Positions 1 through 9,349 of a DNA stretch of 61,038 nucleotides are shown here, piece after piece (the first letter of the stretch is position 1; each line of letters starts with the position of its first letter). Source of the DNA: an uncultured Campylobacter sp. (lineage in GTDB: Bacteria > Campylobacterota > Campylobacteria > Campylobacterales > Campylobacteraceae); NCBI RefSeq assembly GCF_937980635.1, contig NZ_CALJPG010000034.1:1-61038 (forward strand), written 5' to 3'. The position numbers and the translations under genes were made by a program. Below the pieces are notes generated by a model, which was not told where the DNA came from, ran no database searches, and saw only the letters and a list, made by a program, of their open reading frames with translations.

Positions 1-705
1 CAGATTTTTGAGTGCGGTGATCTGCAGGAGCTTACCCTGCACTTGCCTAGCAAGGAGCAGATCGCCGCGCTACGGAGACTTAGGCAGCTTAAGCGTCTGC
101 GCATTACGAGAGTTCAAGTAAAAAATACCGACTTTCTTGCCGAGCTGCCGCTTTTGCAGGAGCTCGTTTTGGAATACGTCTCGGGATTTTGCGATCTTTC
201 GCCTCTGCGCGAGCTGAGAAGCTTAAGATCGACGCATTTTGAAAATTTACGCAGAGTGATCGATTTTTCGGGACTTAGCGGCATAGCCTCGCTGCGATAT
301 CTGTGCATTAGCGGCACGCTGGATTGGGATCAGCCGATTGCAGATTTCGAGTTTCTCAAAGGCATAACGGGCCTTGAAGTGCTAAAACTAACCTGGGTGA
401 AGTGCAAGGCCCCATATCCGGCGCTTTTGCCGCTCGCCGCTCTTAAAAATCTAAAAAAGATAAGTCTGTATCCGCACGCCTTTGCGCTGGAGGAGTACGC
501 GCTTGCGCAGCTTATTTGCGAGGGGGTAGAGGGCGCGCAAATGCCGCTTGCGGTGGAGTTTAAAGATACCGGCTATGTATATTTTCTGGGGCGAGGTTCG
601 GGATACACCAAAATGGGGGCGAAAAACGAGCTGCAAAGACGCGCGGAGTTTGAACAAAAATTTGAGGCGTGCAAACAAAAGGCGCGGGAAATTTTAAATT
701 TATAG
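1..705 (+). CDS. Leucine-rich-repeat-like protein, 5' end outside window
   Basis: The frame is open from base 1, so the gene starts upstream of the window; the TTG at 43 is only an internal candidate. The visible 234 residues carry irregular leucine-rich repeats (LQELTL, LKRLRI, LQELVL, LRYLCI, LEVLKL, LKKISL) at about 22-26 residue spacing. A charged helical tail rich in Q/R/E/K follows. No signal peptide can be judged. Proteins like this often lie in toxin-immunity or effector neighbourhoods, and the next gene is a SUKH-type immunity-like gene, which agrees with that. The function is unknown; the repeat assignment is from the visible leucine spacing only. Confidence 0.6.
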   Translation, partial: QIFECGDLQELTLHLPSKEQIAALRRLRQLKRLRITRVQVKNTDFLAELPLLQELVLEYVSGFCDLSPLRELRSLRSTHFENLRRVIDFSGLSGIASLRYLCISGTLDWDQPIADFEFLKGITGLEVLKLTWVKCKAPYPALLPLAALKNLKKISLYPHAFALEEYALAQLICEGVEGAQMPLAVEFKDTGYVYFLGRGSGYTKMGAKNELQRRAEFEQKFEACKQKAREILNL

Positions 706-1007
706 GTATCGCTAAAATTTCACTCTTTGCGGCGAGCTAAATTTGAAACCATAGATTTCTGCAAAAAACAAAAATATATCAAAATAGTAAAATTTAAGTC
801 GTAAAATTTTACGCATTTTTATACTCTTTTTCAAATATGCGCTCACGCCGCGTACGTATCGCAACGAAAATCAGCTAAATTTTAAAAGCCCGATTTGCGC
901 TTGCAGCGACGGGGCGTGTAAAATGCCGCAAATATCAGATAAAATATCCGTAAATTTAGCCAAAACGGAGTAAAATTTGAAGGACAAATTTAGCAAAAGG
1001 AGCGATC
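706..1007. other. AT-rich spacer
   Basis: 302 bases with no convincing ORF, containing several AAATTT words. A ribosome binding site (AAAGGAG, about 995-1002) stands just before the GTG start of the next gene. Confidence 0.5.
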
Positions 1008-1684
1008 GTGGAAAATTTATTACTAGCGCAGCTGCGCGAGGCATTACCGCAGGGTATGCGCGTGCCAAGCGAGCTTGAGGCGCTTTATGCGTGGATCGAG
1101 GCAAACGGCTTTTATGACGACGCGGGCGGGCGCAGACGCGGCTATCTCTACCCGCAAGATCGGCTGCAGCAGAGCTGGAGCGACGATGAGCGCGAGGGCG
1201 GCACGGACATCGTATTTTTCACGGATGAGCCGAAAAATCGCGACAAGGAGCTAAGGTATTGGTTTTACGGCGAGGATCGAGAGCTTGCCGCGGAAATCAA
1301 GCAGCGGCTTTGCGTGTTCGCAGGCAGCGGCTCGGAGGGCTCGATGTGTGCGCTGTGGCTGGACGATGCGGGCGAGACTAGACCCCGCACATGGGCTCCG
1401 GCTCGAGTTCGACCATGACCTGCGTTTTGGCTCATAGCGGGCTAGATTTTTTGCGATTGCTCGCGATCGGATACGATGAAATCTGCTGGGATGAGGATTT
1501 TAGCGCGCCGCCAAACAGCGACGACTTTATCGTGCATTCAAACGTAAAATTTCAGCAGTGGCTCAAGGACGCGTTTAAAACGACGATCCCGCAAACCGCG
1601 CTTGAGCTCGTCACGCCCGCGCACTTGGACGACGAGAACCCGAGCGATGAGTTTTTGATCTGGGTAAATCGCGTCGCAGAGTGA
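1008..1684 (+). pseudogene. SUKH (SMI1/KNR4)-type immunity-like protein, frameshifted
   Basis: Two overlapping frames form one protein. The first part starts at GTG 1008 behind AAAGGAG and runs to LWLDDAGETR near 1382. The second continues from about 1385 with HMGSGSSSTM, then DFLRLLAIGYDEICW, and ends at 1684. The fold order (early SELEALYAWIEANG, middle LWLDD, then a hydrophobic DFLRLL helix and a C-terminal WV) resembles SMI1/KNR4 (SUKH) proteins, which often neutralise polymorphic toxins. Joining the parts needs a -1 shift at the CCCC run 1383-1386, so one C may be missing. This could be a recent inactivating deletion, a sequencing error or, less likely, slippage. Without the shift the first frame ends at 1418 with an unrelated tail. 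Confidence 0.65.
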
Positions 1685-3158
1685 AATTAAAAGCGGCTTT
1701 TGCGCCGTTTAATGAAGTATTGCGGGGTTTGCTTTTGCTGGAAACCTTGAAATTTAAGCTTTTGCTGGTTAATTTAAAGAGTACAAATTTAAGGGTGTCT
1801 TTTGGTTAAAATTTAATGGCAGCGGTATCCATTTGGAAAAGCATTAACCATCTATTACTATTTCCGCTGCTCTTAAAATTTTTTAATAAATCCGCTCGAT
1901 AGAATTTAACTCTTTACAGTGTGGCGATAGAATTTTGCTGCTATTCGAAATAAGACGCGATAGAAAAGTTGGCACGTTTTTAAGAATCCAAATAAATTTA
2001 GCTAAATTCCGTGTGGATGGATTATATCAAAGCATGGAAGTTCTGTCGGTTTATTAGCAAAGAACTGATTGAGACTAAATTCTAAATCAGAAAAAACAAG
2101 GCTAAAAGCTTTTCGGTAGTTTTGGCGATAGGTTGTCTTTAAGTGTCGTATCAGAGAAAATTGCGATGGCAGCGTGTGCAGGGCAGCGCGTGTAGAGCAA
2201 AAATGGTGCGCATCAGTATCGGCGTAGCGCTTTTAGACTTCGTATGAAAGATCACATCCAAACGATCCTGCTGTCAAATATCCGCATAAATTACGACGGA
2301 TTTTTATCTAGAGGTCATGAGGGCGAGCTACAAGGCATATCCAGCAAATACGTCTTTGCAGCTAGCTGCATGCAGGCATTTAAAAGACGGAAAGTAAAAG
2401 TGAACAAGTTAAAATCTGAAAGCATTAATAGCCGCGCAATAGGCAAATTGCGCTCAGTGGCGAAGTGAGCGCAAACTTTTGACAGCTTTGAACTATTTAC
2501 ACGCGCGCAGGGTGGCAGGCACTACTTTACTTTAAATCTCTTTTTGGATCTTGGGTTTGCACGCGCGGAGTAGCAAGCACTAAGCAGCTAGGCGCGGAGG
2601 TATCGTATTTTGCACCACTTTCGCAGTAGTTCTCTTTTATACCTGCCAGCTGACACGCTTTCTAGCAATATGATTAATGCTGTTTAGCATTGATGAGGAT
2701 GAACTTGACGGGCTCATGACAGCATATACAGCTCAGTAGCGGTAAACGCGTAGTTCGCAGCGTTTTATGAATTTAGTAGAGGGTTTGAGTCGGGTGGGCA
2801 TGCATAGATTTTTAGCGCTTTGTGGAAATTTAAGACGAGTGTTATTGCGAGCTGATGCAAATTTTTAGGTAAAATTTTATGCTCATCGATTTTTATATGG
2901 TTGTACTAAAGCATACTTCATACAGAAAAATTTCGTATAAATTTTTAACGTAAACTTTGCCCATTTAGGGGGAGAGGAGAAGGGAGTAAAATTTTACGAT
3001 CAAAAGGACAGGGATTGTGCTCACGGGATCGCGTGTGTGACGCAAAAATAGCGATGTAGAAAACTCACCGAGCAGTACGGATGAAACGAGACTATTTTCA
3101 TCTGTCACTTTTAAAATAAAATTTCACGACTAAAAAAGCGATTTTGCCTTTGTAAATT
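1685..3158. other. 1.5 kb gene-poor region, probably decayed DNA
   Basis: No confident gene. A 74-codon frame at 2244-2468 begins MKDHIQTILLSNIRINY; it has no recognisable domain and no good ribosome binding site, and I do not call it. A short imperfect direct repeat (ACGCGCG..AG.GT.GCA.GCACTA) occurs near 2501-2524 and 2561-2582. The base composition is mixed, with many stops in all frames. This suggests decayed accessory genes next to the immunity-like locus, but nothing could be identified. Confidence 0.4.
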
Positions 3159-3686
3159 TTAAAATTTTGCTAAAAATTTTTCGTATTTTTCTGCACTTTT
3201 TGCGATATATTCGCTATCTGGATGAAATGAAAATCCATAGCCAAAGTGGCACGGCAGCAGCTTGGCGCCTGTAAAATTCATCGCGCATTTAAAAGGCGTG
3301 ATAACTTCTTCTATGTCAAATCCGATCGTGCCGTCTTTTTTATAGTTGTTTCGCTCGTCGCCGATAGTGATCGCTAGGGCGAATTCTTTACCTTTTAGCT
3401 TGTCGCCGGTGCTGCCGTAAGCCCAGCCGTAGGCAAATACATCGTCGAACCATCGCTTTAAAAGCGGCGGATAGCTGTACCAATAAAGTGGAAACTGAAT
3501 GATAATTTTATCGTGGCTTAAAAGTAACCCCTGCTCGCGCGCTACGTTTATTTTGCCGTTCGGATAAGCGGCGTAAATTTCGTGAATATCAAATTTATCC
3601 GCTTGCTTTTTGGCTACCTCGCGCCACGCCTTGTTTGCATGCGAGCTTGCCATATCGGGATGAGCGATGATGATTAGGTTTTTCAT
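3159..3686 (-). CDS. NAD(P)H-dependent flavodoxin-fold oxidoreductase (quinone reductase/KefF type)
   Basis: A 175-residue cytoplasmic protein of the flavodoxin_2 (NQO1/MdaB/KefF) family, expected to reduce quinones or similar acceptors with NAD(P)H through bound FMN or FAD. Visible marks are the N-terminal strand and nucleotide loop LIIIAHPDMASSHANK, the segment FPLYWYSYPPLLKRWFDD followed by VFAYGWAYG that is typical of the family, and a GK..ALAITIGDE strand near residue 110. Length is normal. The start follows an AAGGAT site and a TATAAT box. It stands alone between the decayed region and dcuA. The physiological substrate cannot be told from sequence. Confidence 0.85.
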   Translation of the reverse strand: MKNLIIIAHPDMASSHANKAWREVAKKQADKFDIHEIYAAYPNGKINVAREQGLLLSHDKIIIQFPLYWYSYPPLLKRWFDDVFAYGWAYGSTGDKLKGKEFALAITIGDERNNYKKDGTIGFDIEEVITPFKCAMNFTGAKLLPCHFGYGFSFHPDSEYIAKSAEKYEKFLAKF

Positions 3687-3714
3687 ATTTTATCCTTGTT
3701 TTTAAATTTCTTAC

Positions 3715-3720
3715 ATTATA
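3715..3720 (-). promoter_or_regulatory. -10 box for the oxidoreductase gene
   Basis: On the minus strand this reads TATAAT, about 30 bases upstream of the ATG at 3686. No clear -35 is seen, which is common for the Campylobacter housekeeping sigma factor. Confidence 0.5.
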
Positions 3721-4054
3721 TGCTTTTTGGCTGAAATTTAAATTTACTATTCAGATACTTATATTATAAAGGATCTAAAATTTATATACGAAATGCGATA
3801 AGTTTTGTAATAGTAAAATTTTATCAGAATTAAATTTTTTACATAAATTTTATCTGTGAGATTTCATTTAAATTTATAAGTAGATATTTTGACCTTAGCC
3901 ATATTGGAGTGACAAGAGGGATAAAATTTGGTCTATGCGAGACTTTACTTATCAACAAAATTTAAGTTTAAGTAGATACTCTGGATGGGATATTTGCGTC
4001 ATTGCTTTTAGGTAAATTTCAATATTAGTGTTTAAGTCTTAAGCGAATTAATAA

Positions 4055-4075
4055 AGCCGAGAGCGAGTCTCGGCT
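4055..4075 (-). terminator. Rho-independent terminator after dcuA
   Basis: A perfect 8-bp stem (AGCCGAGA / TCTCGGCT) with a 5-base loop. On the minus strand it is followed by TTTATTAATT. It begins 6 bases beyond the dcuA stop codon, as expected for the end of the aspA-dcuA unit. Confidence 0.7.
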
Positions 4076-4080
4076 AAATT

Positions 4081-5568
4081 TTACAATAAGATCGGTGCTA
4101 TTAGAAAGCCGAGCGCTACTGAAAACGCTATAGCTAAAACACCTGGTAGGAAAAAAGAGTGGTTGAATATATATTTACCTATCCTAGTAGTTCCGGTATC
4201 ATCCATCTGAACAGCTCCAAGTAAGGTCGGATACGTAGGAAGCACGAATAGTGCGGAAACTGCAGCGAACGATGCGACTAAGATATATGCGTCTCCGTTA
4301 TTTGTAGCAGTTAGTCCAAGTGCAGCAATAACCGTAGGTATAAGCGCTTTTGCAGTAGCGGCTTGAGAGTAAAGAAGCATACTCGCAAAAAATAACGCTA
4401 TAGCTAGCATAAATGGATAGTCTTTGACAAAATCACCAGCAAAATTTTTGATAGCATCGGTATGATTTACTACAAAAGTATCACCTAGCCACGCTACGCC
4501 GAGTACGCATACGCACGCCGTCATACCACTTTTAAACGTGGCGGTATTAAATAGCTTATCGACTTTGACACCACAACTTACCGTTATTATAGTAGCGATG
4601 ACTAACATGAAACTCATAATGGCGTTATCTCTAGTTAGCACTAATACTTTAGTAGGTTTATCGGTATTTTCTACGTATTTTACATTGGTAGTTGAGTCGG
4701 TTTTGACTTTTATATTTTTTGCGACTAGTTCGTTAAATTTATCAGGATCTTTGCTTTCATAGATTTTTTCGTAGCCTGTCACGTAACTTGGTTTTATCCA
4801 GCCTACATTTTTGCTAATAGCCGTAGCGTATAAAACGACGGCGATAACACCGATCAAAAATATCAATACCGATCTTTTGGCTCCTGCAGGAAGTTCTTTA
4901 TTTTCTTCCGTTTTAACCTCTTTTATCAAGCCCTCTTTAAGCCTTCTTTGATATTCTGGGTCGCTACTTAGATCGAGATTATAAAATAAATTTATAACAA
5001 GAGCCGTAAGCATACAACCGATAAAGGTCGTAGGTATCCAAATAGCAAGCAATAATGGATAGCTAATGCCTAATCCGCCTAAAGCATGCTCGCCTGCCAT
5101 AAATACAACCGCCGCTGAAACGGGGCTAGCAGTAATGGCTATCTGGCTAGCGACGACGGCTATACTAAGAGGTGCACTAGGCTTAATATTTTGAGTCTTT
5201 GCTACCTCTGCAATGACAGGTATCATAGAAAACGCCGTATGTCCCGTCCCTGCAAATACCGTAAGCAAATATGTAACTATCGGAGCTAAGAAATTTATAT
5301 ATTTTGGGTGTTTTCTTAGTATTCCTTCGGCTATTTGTACCAAATAATCGAGTCCTCCTGCTACTTGCATAGCCGTAATAGCGGCGATAACAGACATAAT
5401 GATTAAAATGACGTCCCATGGTATACTGCCTGCTTTTAGACCAAGCCCCAACGTAAGAATGACGACGCCAAGACCGCCTGCATAGCCTATAGCCATACCA
5501 CCTAGTCTAACACCCAAAAATATCGCACCGAAGAGTACGATCAATTGCAATATCAATGAAATGTCCAT
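4081..5568 (-). CDS. dcuA: Anaerobic C4-dicarboxylate transporter DcuA
   Basis: A 495-residue inner membrane carrier exchanging fumarate, aspartate and succinate, with about ten or more hydrophobic segments. It follows DcuA rather than DcuB: AMQVAGGLDYLV, FAGTGHTAFS, ITASPVSAAVV, GVAWLGDTFV, LLYSQAATAKAL, LPTYPTLLGAVQMDDTGTTRIGK. It is some 50 residues longer than the usual 430-450. The extra length is a charged segment at about residues 255-310 (K/D/E/T/N-rich) between two membrane helices, so it is probably an extramembrane loop. aspA lies 286 bases upstream on the same strand, the classical pairing that imports aspartate and exports succinate during fumarate respiration. The start has a weak AAGGAG-like site. 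Confidence 0.93.
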   Translation of the reverse strand: MDISLILQLIVLFGAIFLGVRLGGMAIGYAGGLGVVILTLGLGLKAGSIPWDVILIIMSVIAAITAMQVAGGLDYLVQIAEGILRKHPKYINFLAPIVTYLLTVFAGTGHTAFSMIPVIAEVAKTQNIKPSAPLSIAVVASQIAITASPVSAAVVFMAGEHALGGLGISYPLLLAIWIPTTFIGCMLTALVINLFYNLDLSSDPEYQRRLKEGLIKEVKTEENKELPAGAKRSVLIFLIGVIAVVLYATAISKNVGWIKPSYVTGYEKIYESKDPDKFNELVAKNIKVKTDSTTNVKYVENTDKPTKVLVLTRDNAIMSFMLVIATIITVSCGVKVDKLFNTATFKSGMTACVCVLGVAWLGDTFVVNHTDAIKNFAGDFVKDYPFMLAIALFFASMLLYSQAATAKALIPTVIAALGLTATNNGDAYILVASFAAVSALFVLPTYPTLLGAVQMDDTGTTRIGKYIFNHSFFLPGVLAIAFSVALGFLIAPILL

Positions 5569-5578
5569 TGCAAAACTC

Positions 5579-5850
5579 CTTATAAAATAATTTTTTTAAC
5601 GGCGCGCAGAATTCTAAAGATTTCAGCAGGTAAAATCCGAATTATCTTTATAATTCAGTGGTCGGAATTCTATGCGGAATTTTATCCTAAAATTTCGCAA
5701 GTGGAATTTTACTCCACGGAAGCTAAATCTAACTTGATGAAATTCTGCATCTACGGAATTCTGCACGATCAATCTTATCTATTTTGAATTCTACTTTGCG
5801 GAATTTCGCCTATTAAATTAACCGACGAAATTCCGCGCCGCACCTAGTTT
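5579..5850. repeat. Array of RAATTY words between aspA and dcuA
   Basis: About ten RAATTY words (GAATTC, GAATTT, AAATTT, AAATTC), most as [GC]GGAATTY or GAAATTC, occur in some 270 bases at 15-50 base spacing on both strands. There is no ORF. Chance would give fewer than one. The same word clusters elsewhere in the window, including inside genes. Whether aspA and dcuA are co-transcribed through it cannot be told. Confidence 0.6.
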
Positions 5851-5854
5851 GGAA

Positions 5855-7261
5855 CTATTTTTTGCTCATATGTGGGTTGAGCATAGATTTAGGCTCTAGG
5901 ATCTTATCGATCTCCTCTTTTTTCAAATATCCGCGCTCTAAGCAGATATCGCCGACGGCTTTGCCGGTTTGAAGTGCCTCTTTGGCGATACTTGCGGATT
6001 TTTCGTAGCCGATGTATGGATTGAATGCAGTAACGATACCAACGGAATTTAGCACCGATTTTAGGCAAGCTTCAGGGTTTGCTTTTAGATGTTTGATAGC
6101 TTTTTCAGCTAGTGTATTCATCGCATTTTCCAAAAGCACGATCGAGTTAAATAGCGCATATGCGATGCCCGGCTCAAACGCATTTAGCTCGAATTCTCCG
6201 CGCTCGGAGCAAAGCATAATCGTAACATCGTTGCCGATAACTTCATAGCATGCCTCGCCTACGACTTCCGGGATTACCGGATTTACCTTACCCGGCATGA
6301 TGGAGCTGCCCGGTTGTAGCTTAGGAAGTTCGATTTCGCCTAGTCCGCATCTAGGACCGGAGTTCATAAGACGTAGGTCGTTTGCGATTTTACTTAGGCG
6401 GACGGCGGCAGTTTTTAGTGCTCCACTAACGTGAACGAAATCGGCAGTATCTTGTGTAGCGGCGATGAAGTCCTCTGCAGCTTTAAATTTAACGCCGGTG
6501 ATCTCGCCTAGCTTTTTCTCGACTACGTTTTTGTAATCAGGGTGGCAGTTGATACCCGTGCCGATCGCCGTAGCGCCCATATTTAGGTAAGTCATCGACT
6601 CTCTAGCAGCTTTGATAAGCGCGATATCGGTTTTGATGTAGGTAGCAAAAGCATTGAAGGTGTTTCCAAGAGTAGTAGGAACGGCGTCCTCAAGCTCTGT
6701 CCTTCCCATTTTGATGACATCTTTGTATTCTTTGGCTTTAATTTCAAGCTCTTTTTTCAAATTTTCCATAGCTTTTAGTAGATCAGTTAGCTTGGCGTAG
6801 GCGGCTACTTTGATCGAGCTAGGATAGGTATCGTTGGTGCTTTGACCCAAATTTGTGTGGTCGTTTGGATGGAGGTATTGGTATTCACCCTTTTTATGTC
6901 CCATGCTCTCCAAAGCTATATTAGTAATGACCTCGTTGGTATTCATATTCGTCGAAGTTCCGGCGCCGCCTTGGATCATATCAACTACGAATTGATCTCT
7001 GAACTCTCCCGCGATGAGCCTGTCGCAAGCTTTTGCAATCGCATCGGCTTTTTGAGCGTCTAGGACGCCGACCTCTTTATTGGCTAGTGCAGCTGCTTTT
7101 TTGATTTGTGCAAATGCTTTGATAAAAAACGGATAGTCTTTGAGCGCTCGTCCGCTTAGATGGAAGTTCTCTAGTGCCCTAAATGTTTGCACACCGTAGT
7201 AAAAATCGTCGGAAATTTCTAATTCACCGATGAAATCGTGTTCTTTTCTGGTCTTTGCCAT
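5855..7261 (-). CDS. aspA: Aspartate ammonia-lyase
   Basis: A cytoplasmic homotetramer that splits L-aspartate into fumarate and ammonia, feeding fumarate respiration. At 468 residues the length is typical. The family signature GSSIMPGKVNP lies near residue 318; its serine is the catalytic base and the flexible loop closes on the substrate. TNDTYPSS near residue 140 and MGRTELEDAVP near 187 are the other conserved fumarase/aspartase blocks. The start MAKTRKEHDFIGE lies behind an AAAGGA site. It is upstream of dcuA on the same strand. In related epsilonproteobacteria this pair responds to oxygen and amino acids; here only an inverted repeat in the leader (7301-7318) hints at control. Confidence 0.97.
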   Translation of the reverse strand: MAKTRKEHDFIGELEISDDFYYGVQTFRALENFHLSGRALKDYPFFIKAFAQIKKAAALANKEVGVLDAQKADAIAKACDRLIAGEFRDQFVVDMIQGGAGTSTNMNTNEVITNIALESMGHKKGEYQYLHPNDHTNLGQSTNDTYPSSIKVAAYAKLTDLLKAMENLKKELEIKAKEYKDVIKMGRTELEDAVPTTLGNTFNAFATYIKTDIALIKAARESMTYLNMGATAIGTGINCHPDYKNVVEKKLGEITGVKFKAAEDFIAATQDTADFVHVSGALKTAAVRLSKIANDLRLMNSGPRCGLGEIELPKLQPGSSIMPGKVNPVIPEVVGEACYEVIGNDVTIMLCSERGEFELNAFEPGIAYALFNSIVLLENAMNTLAEKAIKHLKANPEACLKSVLNSVGIVTAFNPYIGYEKSASIAKEALQTGKAVGDICLERGYLKKEEIDKILEPKSMLNPHMSKK

Positions 7262-7300
7262 AATAAGTCCTTTCGTTGAAATTGTTAATGGAATTTTAAA

Positions 7301-7318
7301 GCTTTTAGTATTAAAAGC
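7301..7318. promoter_or_regulatory. Inverted repeat upstream of aspA
   Basis: Perfect 7-base arms GCTTTTA / TAAAAGC separated by 4 bases, 40-57 bases upstream of the aspA start. It could be an operator or a leader hairpin. The rest of 7262-7577 is AT-rich without an ORF and with no unambiguous promoter. Confidence 0.3.
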
Positions 7319-7577
7319 AGCTTAAAACGTAACGAAAAATTAAAATTTAGAAATTAGTATGATTGTTTAAGGCTTTAAATAGAATTTTACTTAAAAAATA
7401 TTTTAGAATTCGCTACTAAGGCATAATTACACTTTAATATAAATATCGTATCGCACGTAGATTATGAAAGTGAAATTATAAAAATTCTTGTTTAGCTTAA
7501 ATTATAATTTGAAAAATTTGAACTTAAAGGCGATAAAGGCGGAATTTTTTATTGCATTTATATTTACTAGAGCGGAG

Positions 7578-8177
7578 CTATTTTTTGCGTTTTATAAAAT
7601 AAACATATAGGAGCGAGATTATAATGACGACGGTGAACAGAGCGATCGTAATTAGATGCAGATCTTGCTTGATTAGCTCCTCGTTTTCGCCGATGAAATA
7701 TCCTAAGCTCATCAGTATTAATGTCCAAATCGCAGCTCCAAGCCCAGTAAATAGCACGAAGCGCGCGATATTCATCTTTGCAAGCCCCGCAGGAAGGCTG
7801 ATGTATTGACGAATGCCGGGGATTAAGCGGCAGTTGAAGGTAGAAATTTCGCCATGGCGGTTAAAAAAAGCTTCGAATTTTGCAAATTTCTCCTCGGTAA
7901 TGCCTACGTATTTGCCATATTTAGCGATAATCTTACGTCCAAAAAAGTAGCATAGATAGTAATTAAACAGCGCGCCGGTGATGCTGCCGCCAAGCCCACA
8001 AACAAATGCTAGAACAAAGCTCATCTGCGATTTTGAGGCCAGATAGCCCGCAGGGATCATCACGACTTCACTTGGGAAGGGAAAGAAGCTGCTTTCTAAA
8101 AACATCATCATAAAAATGCCAAGGTATCCCCAGCCCGCGACAAATTCTACGATAAAATTTACGATATTAGAAAGCAT
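7578..8177 (-). CDS. DedA-family inner membrane protein
   Basis: A 199-residue polytopic protein of the DedA/SNARE-associated (VTT) family, which includes undecaprenyl-phosphate and phospholipid flippases that depend on the proton gradient. Visible marks are the early acidic motif FMMMFLESSFFPFPSEVVM and the later F.CR.IPG.R...SLPAG basic motif. The latter is FNCRLIPGIRQYISLPAG near residue 115-132. The frame is open further upstream, but the ATG at 8177 has a good AAGGAA site 6 bases away and begins just before the first membrane helix, so I chose it. It is the first of two DedA genes in the window; the other is at 57349. Confidence 0.88.
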   Translation of the reverse strand: MLSNIVNFIVEFVAGWGYLGIFMMMFLESSFFPFPSEVVMIPAGYLASKSQMSFVLAFVCGLGGSITGALFNYYLCYFFGRKIIAKYGKYVGITEEKFAKFEAFFNRHGEISTFNCRLIPGIRQYISLPAGLAKMNIARFVLFTGLGAAIWTLILMSLGYFIGENEELIKQDLHLITIALFTVVIIISLLYVYFIKRKK

Positions 8178-8323
8178 TTGAATTCCTTGATTTAATGTGT
8201 AAAAACCAGCTGAACTTAAAATTTCGCGAAATTTAGCATCGGCAAAGCGAATAAGTTTAGAATTTAACAATCCGGCGATACAAGAGCGAGCTTAATTTTA
8301 CAAAATTTAGCTCATATAAAACA

Positions 8324-8400
8324 AAGGCGCGGGCCAAAATTTATCCCTGTAAGTTGCTACTGCAGCGAACTTGCATATAAATTTAACAGCCTCGCGCCTT
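8324..8400 (-). terminator. Inverted repeat downstream of peb4, possible terminator
   Basis: Eight-base arms AAGGCGCG (8324-8331) and CGCGCCTT (8393-8400) enclose a smaller bulged hairpin at about 8351-8372. It sits right after the peb4 stop. The loop is long and the T-tract poor, so termination is uncertain. Confidence 0.3.
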
Positions 8401-8410
8401 AAAATTAAAA

Positions 8411-9235
8411 CTATTTTGCGTATTCGATGTTTAGTTTGCCGAATAGCTCGTTAGCCTTATCATCGATTTTTTTGTTTACTTTGCTTGGAAGTAATTGGTT
8501 TTTAATGAGATCTTTTACCTTTTCAAACGGCATAGTCTCGGCCTTTTTGCTGCTTTCTTTGTAGATTATATGATATCCGAATTGCGTCTTTACCGGCGTT
8601 TTGCTCATCTCACCATCTTTTAGCGCAAACGCCGCTTTTTCAAACTCCGGCACCATCATCCCTTTGCCGAAAGAGCCCAAATCGCCACCGTTTTCTTTAG
8701 CACTTGGATCGATTGAAATTTCTTTGGCTAGCTTATTAAATTCCTCTTTTAAATTCTCTTTTTTGACTTTTGATAGCTTCGCAATCGCGTTTTTAGCAGC
8801 CTTTTCGTCTGCTACTAAGATATGACTTGCGGTAACGGAATCTGGTTGCATGAAATTCTGTTTATTTTCATCATAAATTTTTTTAGCTTCCTCGTCGCTG
8901 ATGCTTACGTCTTTAGCCTGTTCGCGTTGCCATAGATTAAATGCGATGCCATCTTTAGCAAGCTCTAGCTGATGCTTATATTCGTCGCTGTTTTCAATGC
9001 CTGATTTTTTCGCCTCTGCGATTAGGAGTTTGTATTTGATTAGATCATCGATTAGTTTCTTCTTCTCATCGGCGGTCGGTTCCTGTCCGCCGTGCTGCAT
9101 ACCTTGAGCCAAAAACGGTGCAACATCCTCATCCGTAATAGTGATATTCGCGTCTTTTGCAGTAGCCAAAACGCCTGCATTAAGCGAAGATATAGCCATA
9201 GCGGCAACAAAGCTGAAAGATAAAATTCTTTTCAT
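8411..9235 (-). CDS. peb4: Periplasmic peptidyl-prolyl isomerase, PEB4/Cbf2 type
   Basis: A 274-residue exported parvulin-type foldase, the same size as C. jejuni PEB4, which helps outer membrane proteins fold. A signal peptide (about residues 1-20, ending SSLNA) precedes a SurA-like helical chaperone region. The parvulin domain runs from about 135 to 225 (TASHILV near the start, GGDLGSFGKGMMVPEFEKAAFAL, TQFGYHIIY). A short helical tail closes the chain-swapped chaperone part. The gene is monocistronic, with its own TATAAT box. The assignment is firm at family level; the PEB4 name rests on length and overall likeness. Confidence 0.92.
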   Translation of the reverse strand: MKRILSFSFVAAMAISSLNAGVLATAKDANITITDEDVAPFLAQGMQHGGQEPTADEKKKLIDDLIKYKLLIAEAKKSGIENSDEYKHQLELAKDGIAFNLWQREQAKDVSISDEEAKKIYDENKQNFMQPDSVTASHILVADEKAAKNAIAKLSKVKKENLKEEFNKLAKEISIDPSAKENGGDLGSFGKGMMVPEFEKAAFALKDGEMSKTPVKTQFGYHIIYKESSKKAETMPFEKVKDLIKNQLLPSKVNKKIDDKANELFGKLNIEYAK

Positions 9236-9266
9236 TATTTTTCCTTTACTCGGTAAATTTTGCGCA

Positions 9267-9272
9267 ATTATA
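9267..9272 (-). promoter_or_regulatory. -10 box for peb4
   Basis: Reads TATAAT on the minus strand, 32 bases upstream of the peb4 ATG, in an AT-rich stretch. No convincing -35. Confidence 0.45.
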
Positions 9273-9306
9273 AAAAAAGATAGTAAATAAAATAGCGAAT
9301 GCCAGC

Positions 9307-9335
9307 AAATTCGGCGCGAATCCTGCGCCGAATTT
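9307..9335 (-). terminator. Hairpin after metQ
   Basis: An 11-bp perfect stem, AAATTCGGCGC (9307-9317) and GCGCCGAATTT (9325-9335), with a 7-base loop, 15 bases beyond the metQ stop. It has a short T-run on both sides, so it could stop transcription from either direction. Confidence 0.6.
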
Positions 9336-9349
9336 TAAAAAGAGAGGAG

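Noticed and set aside
2244..2468. 74-codon ORF in the gene-poor region
   Set aside because: No ribosome site, no recognised domain, and the surrounding DNA has stops in all frames; most likely chance.
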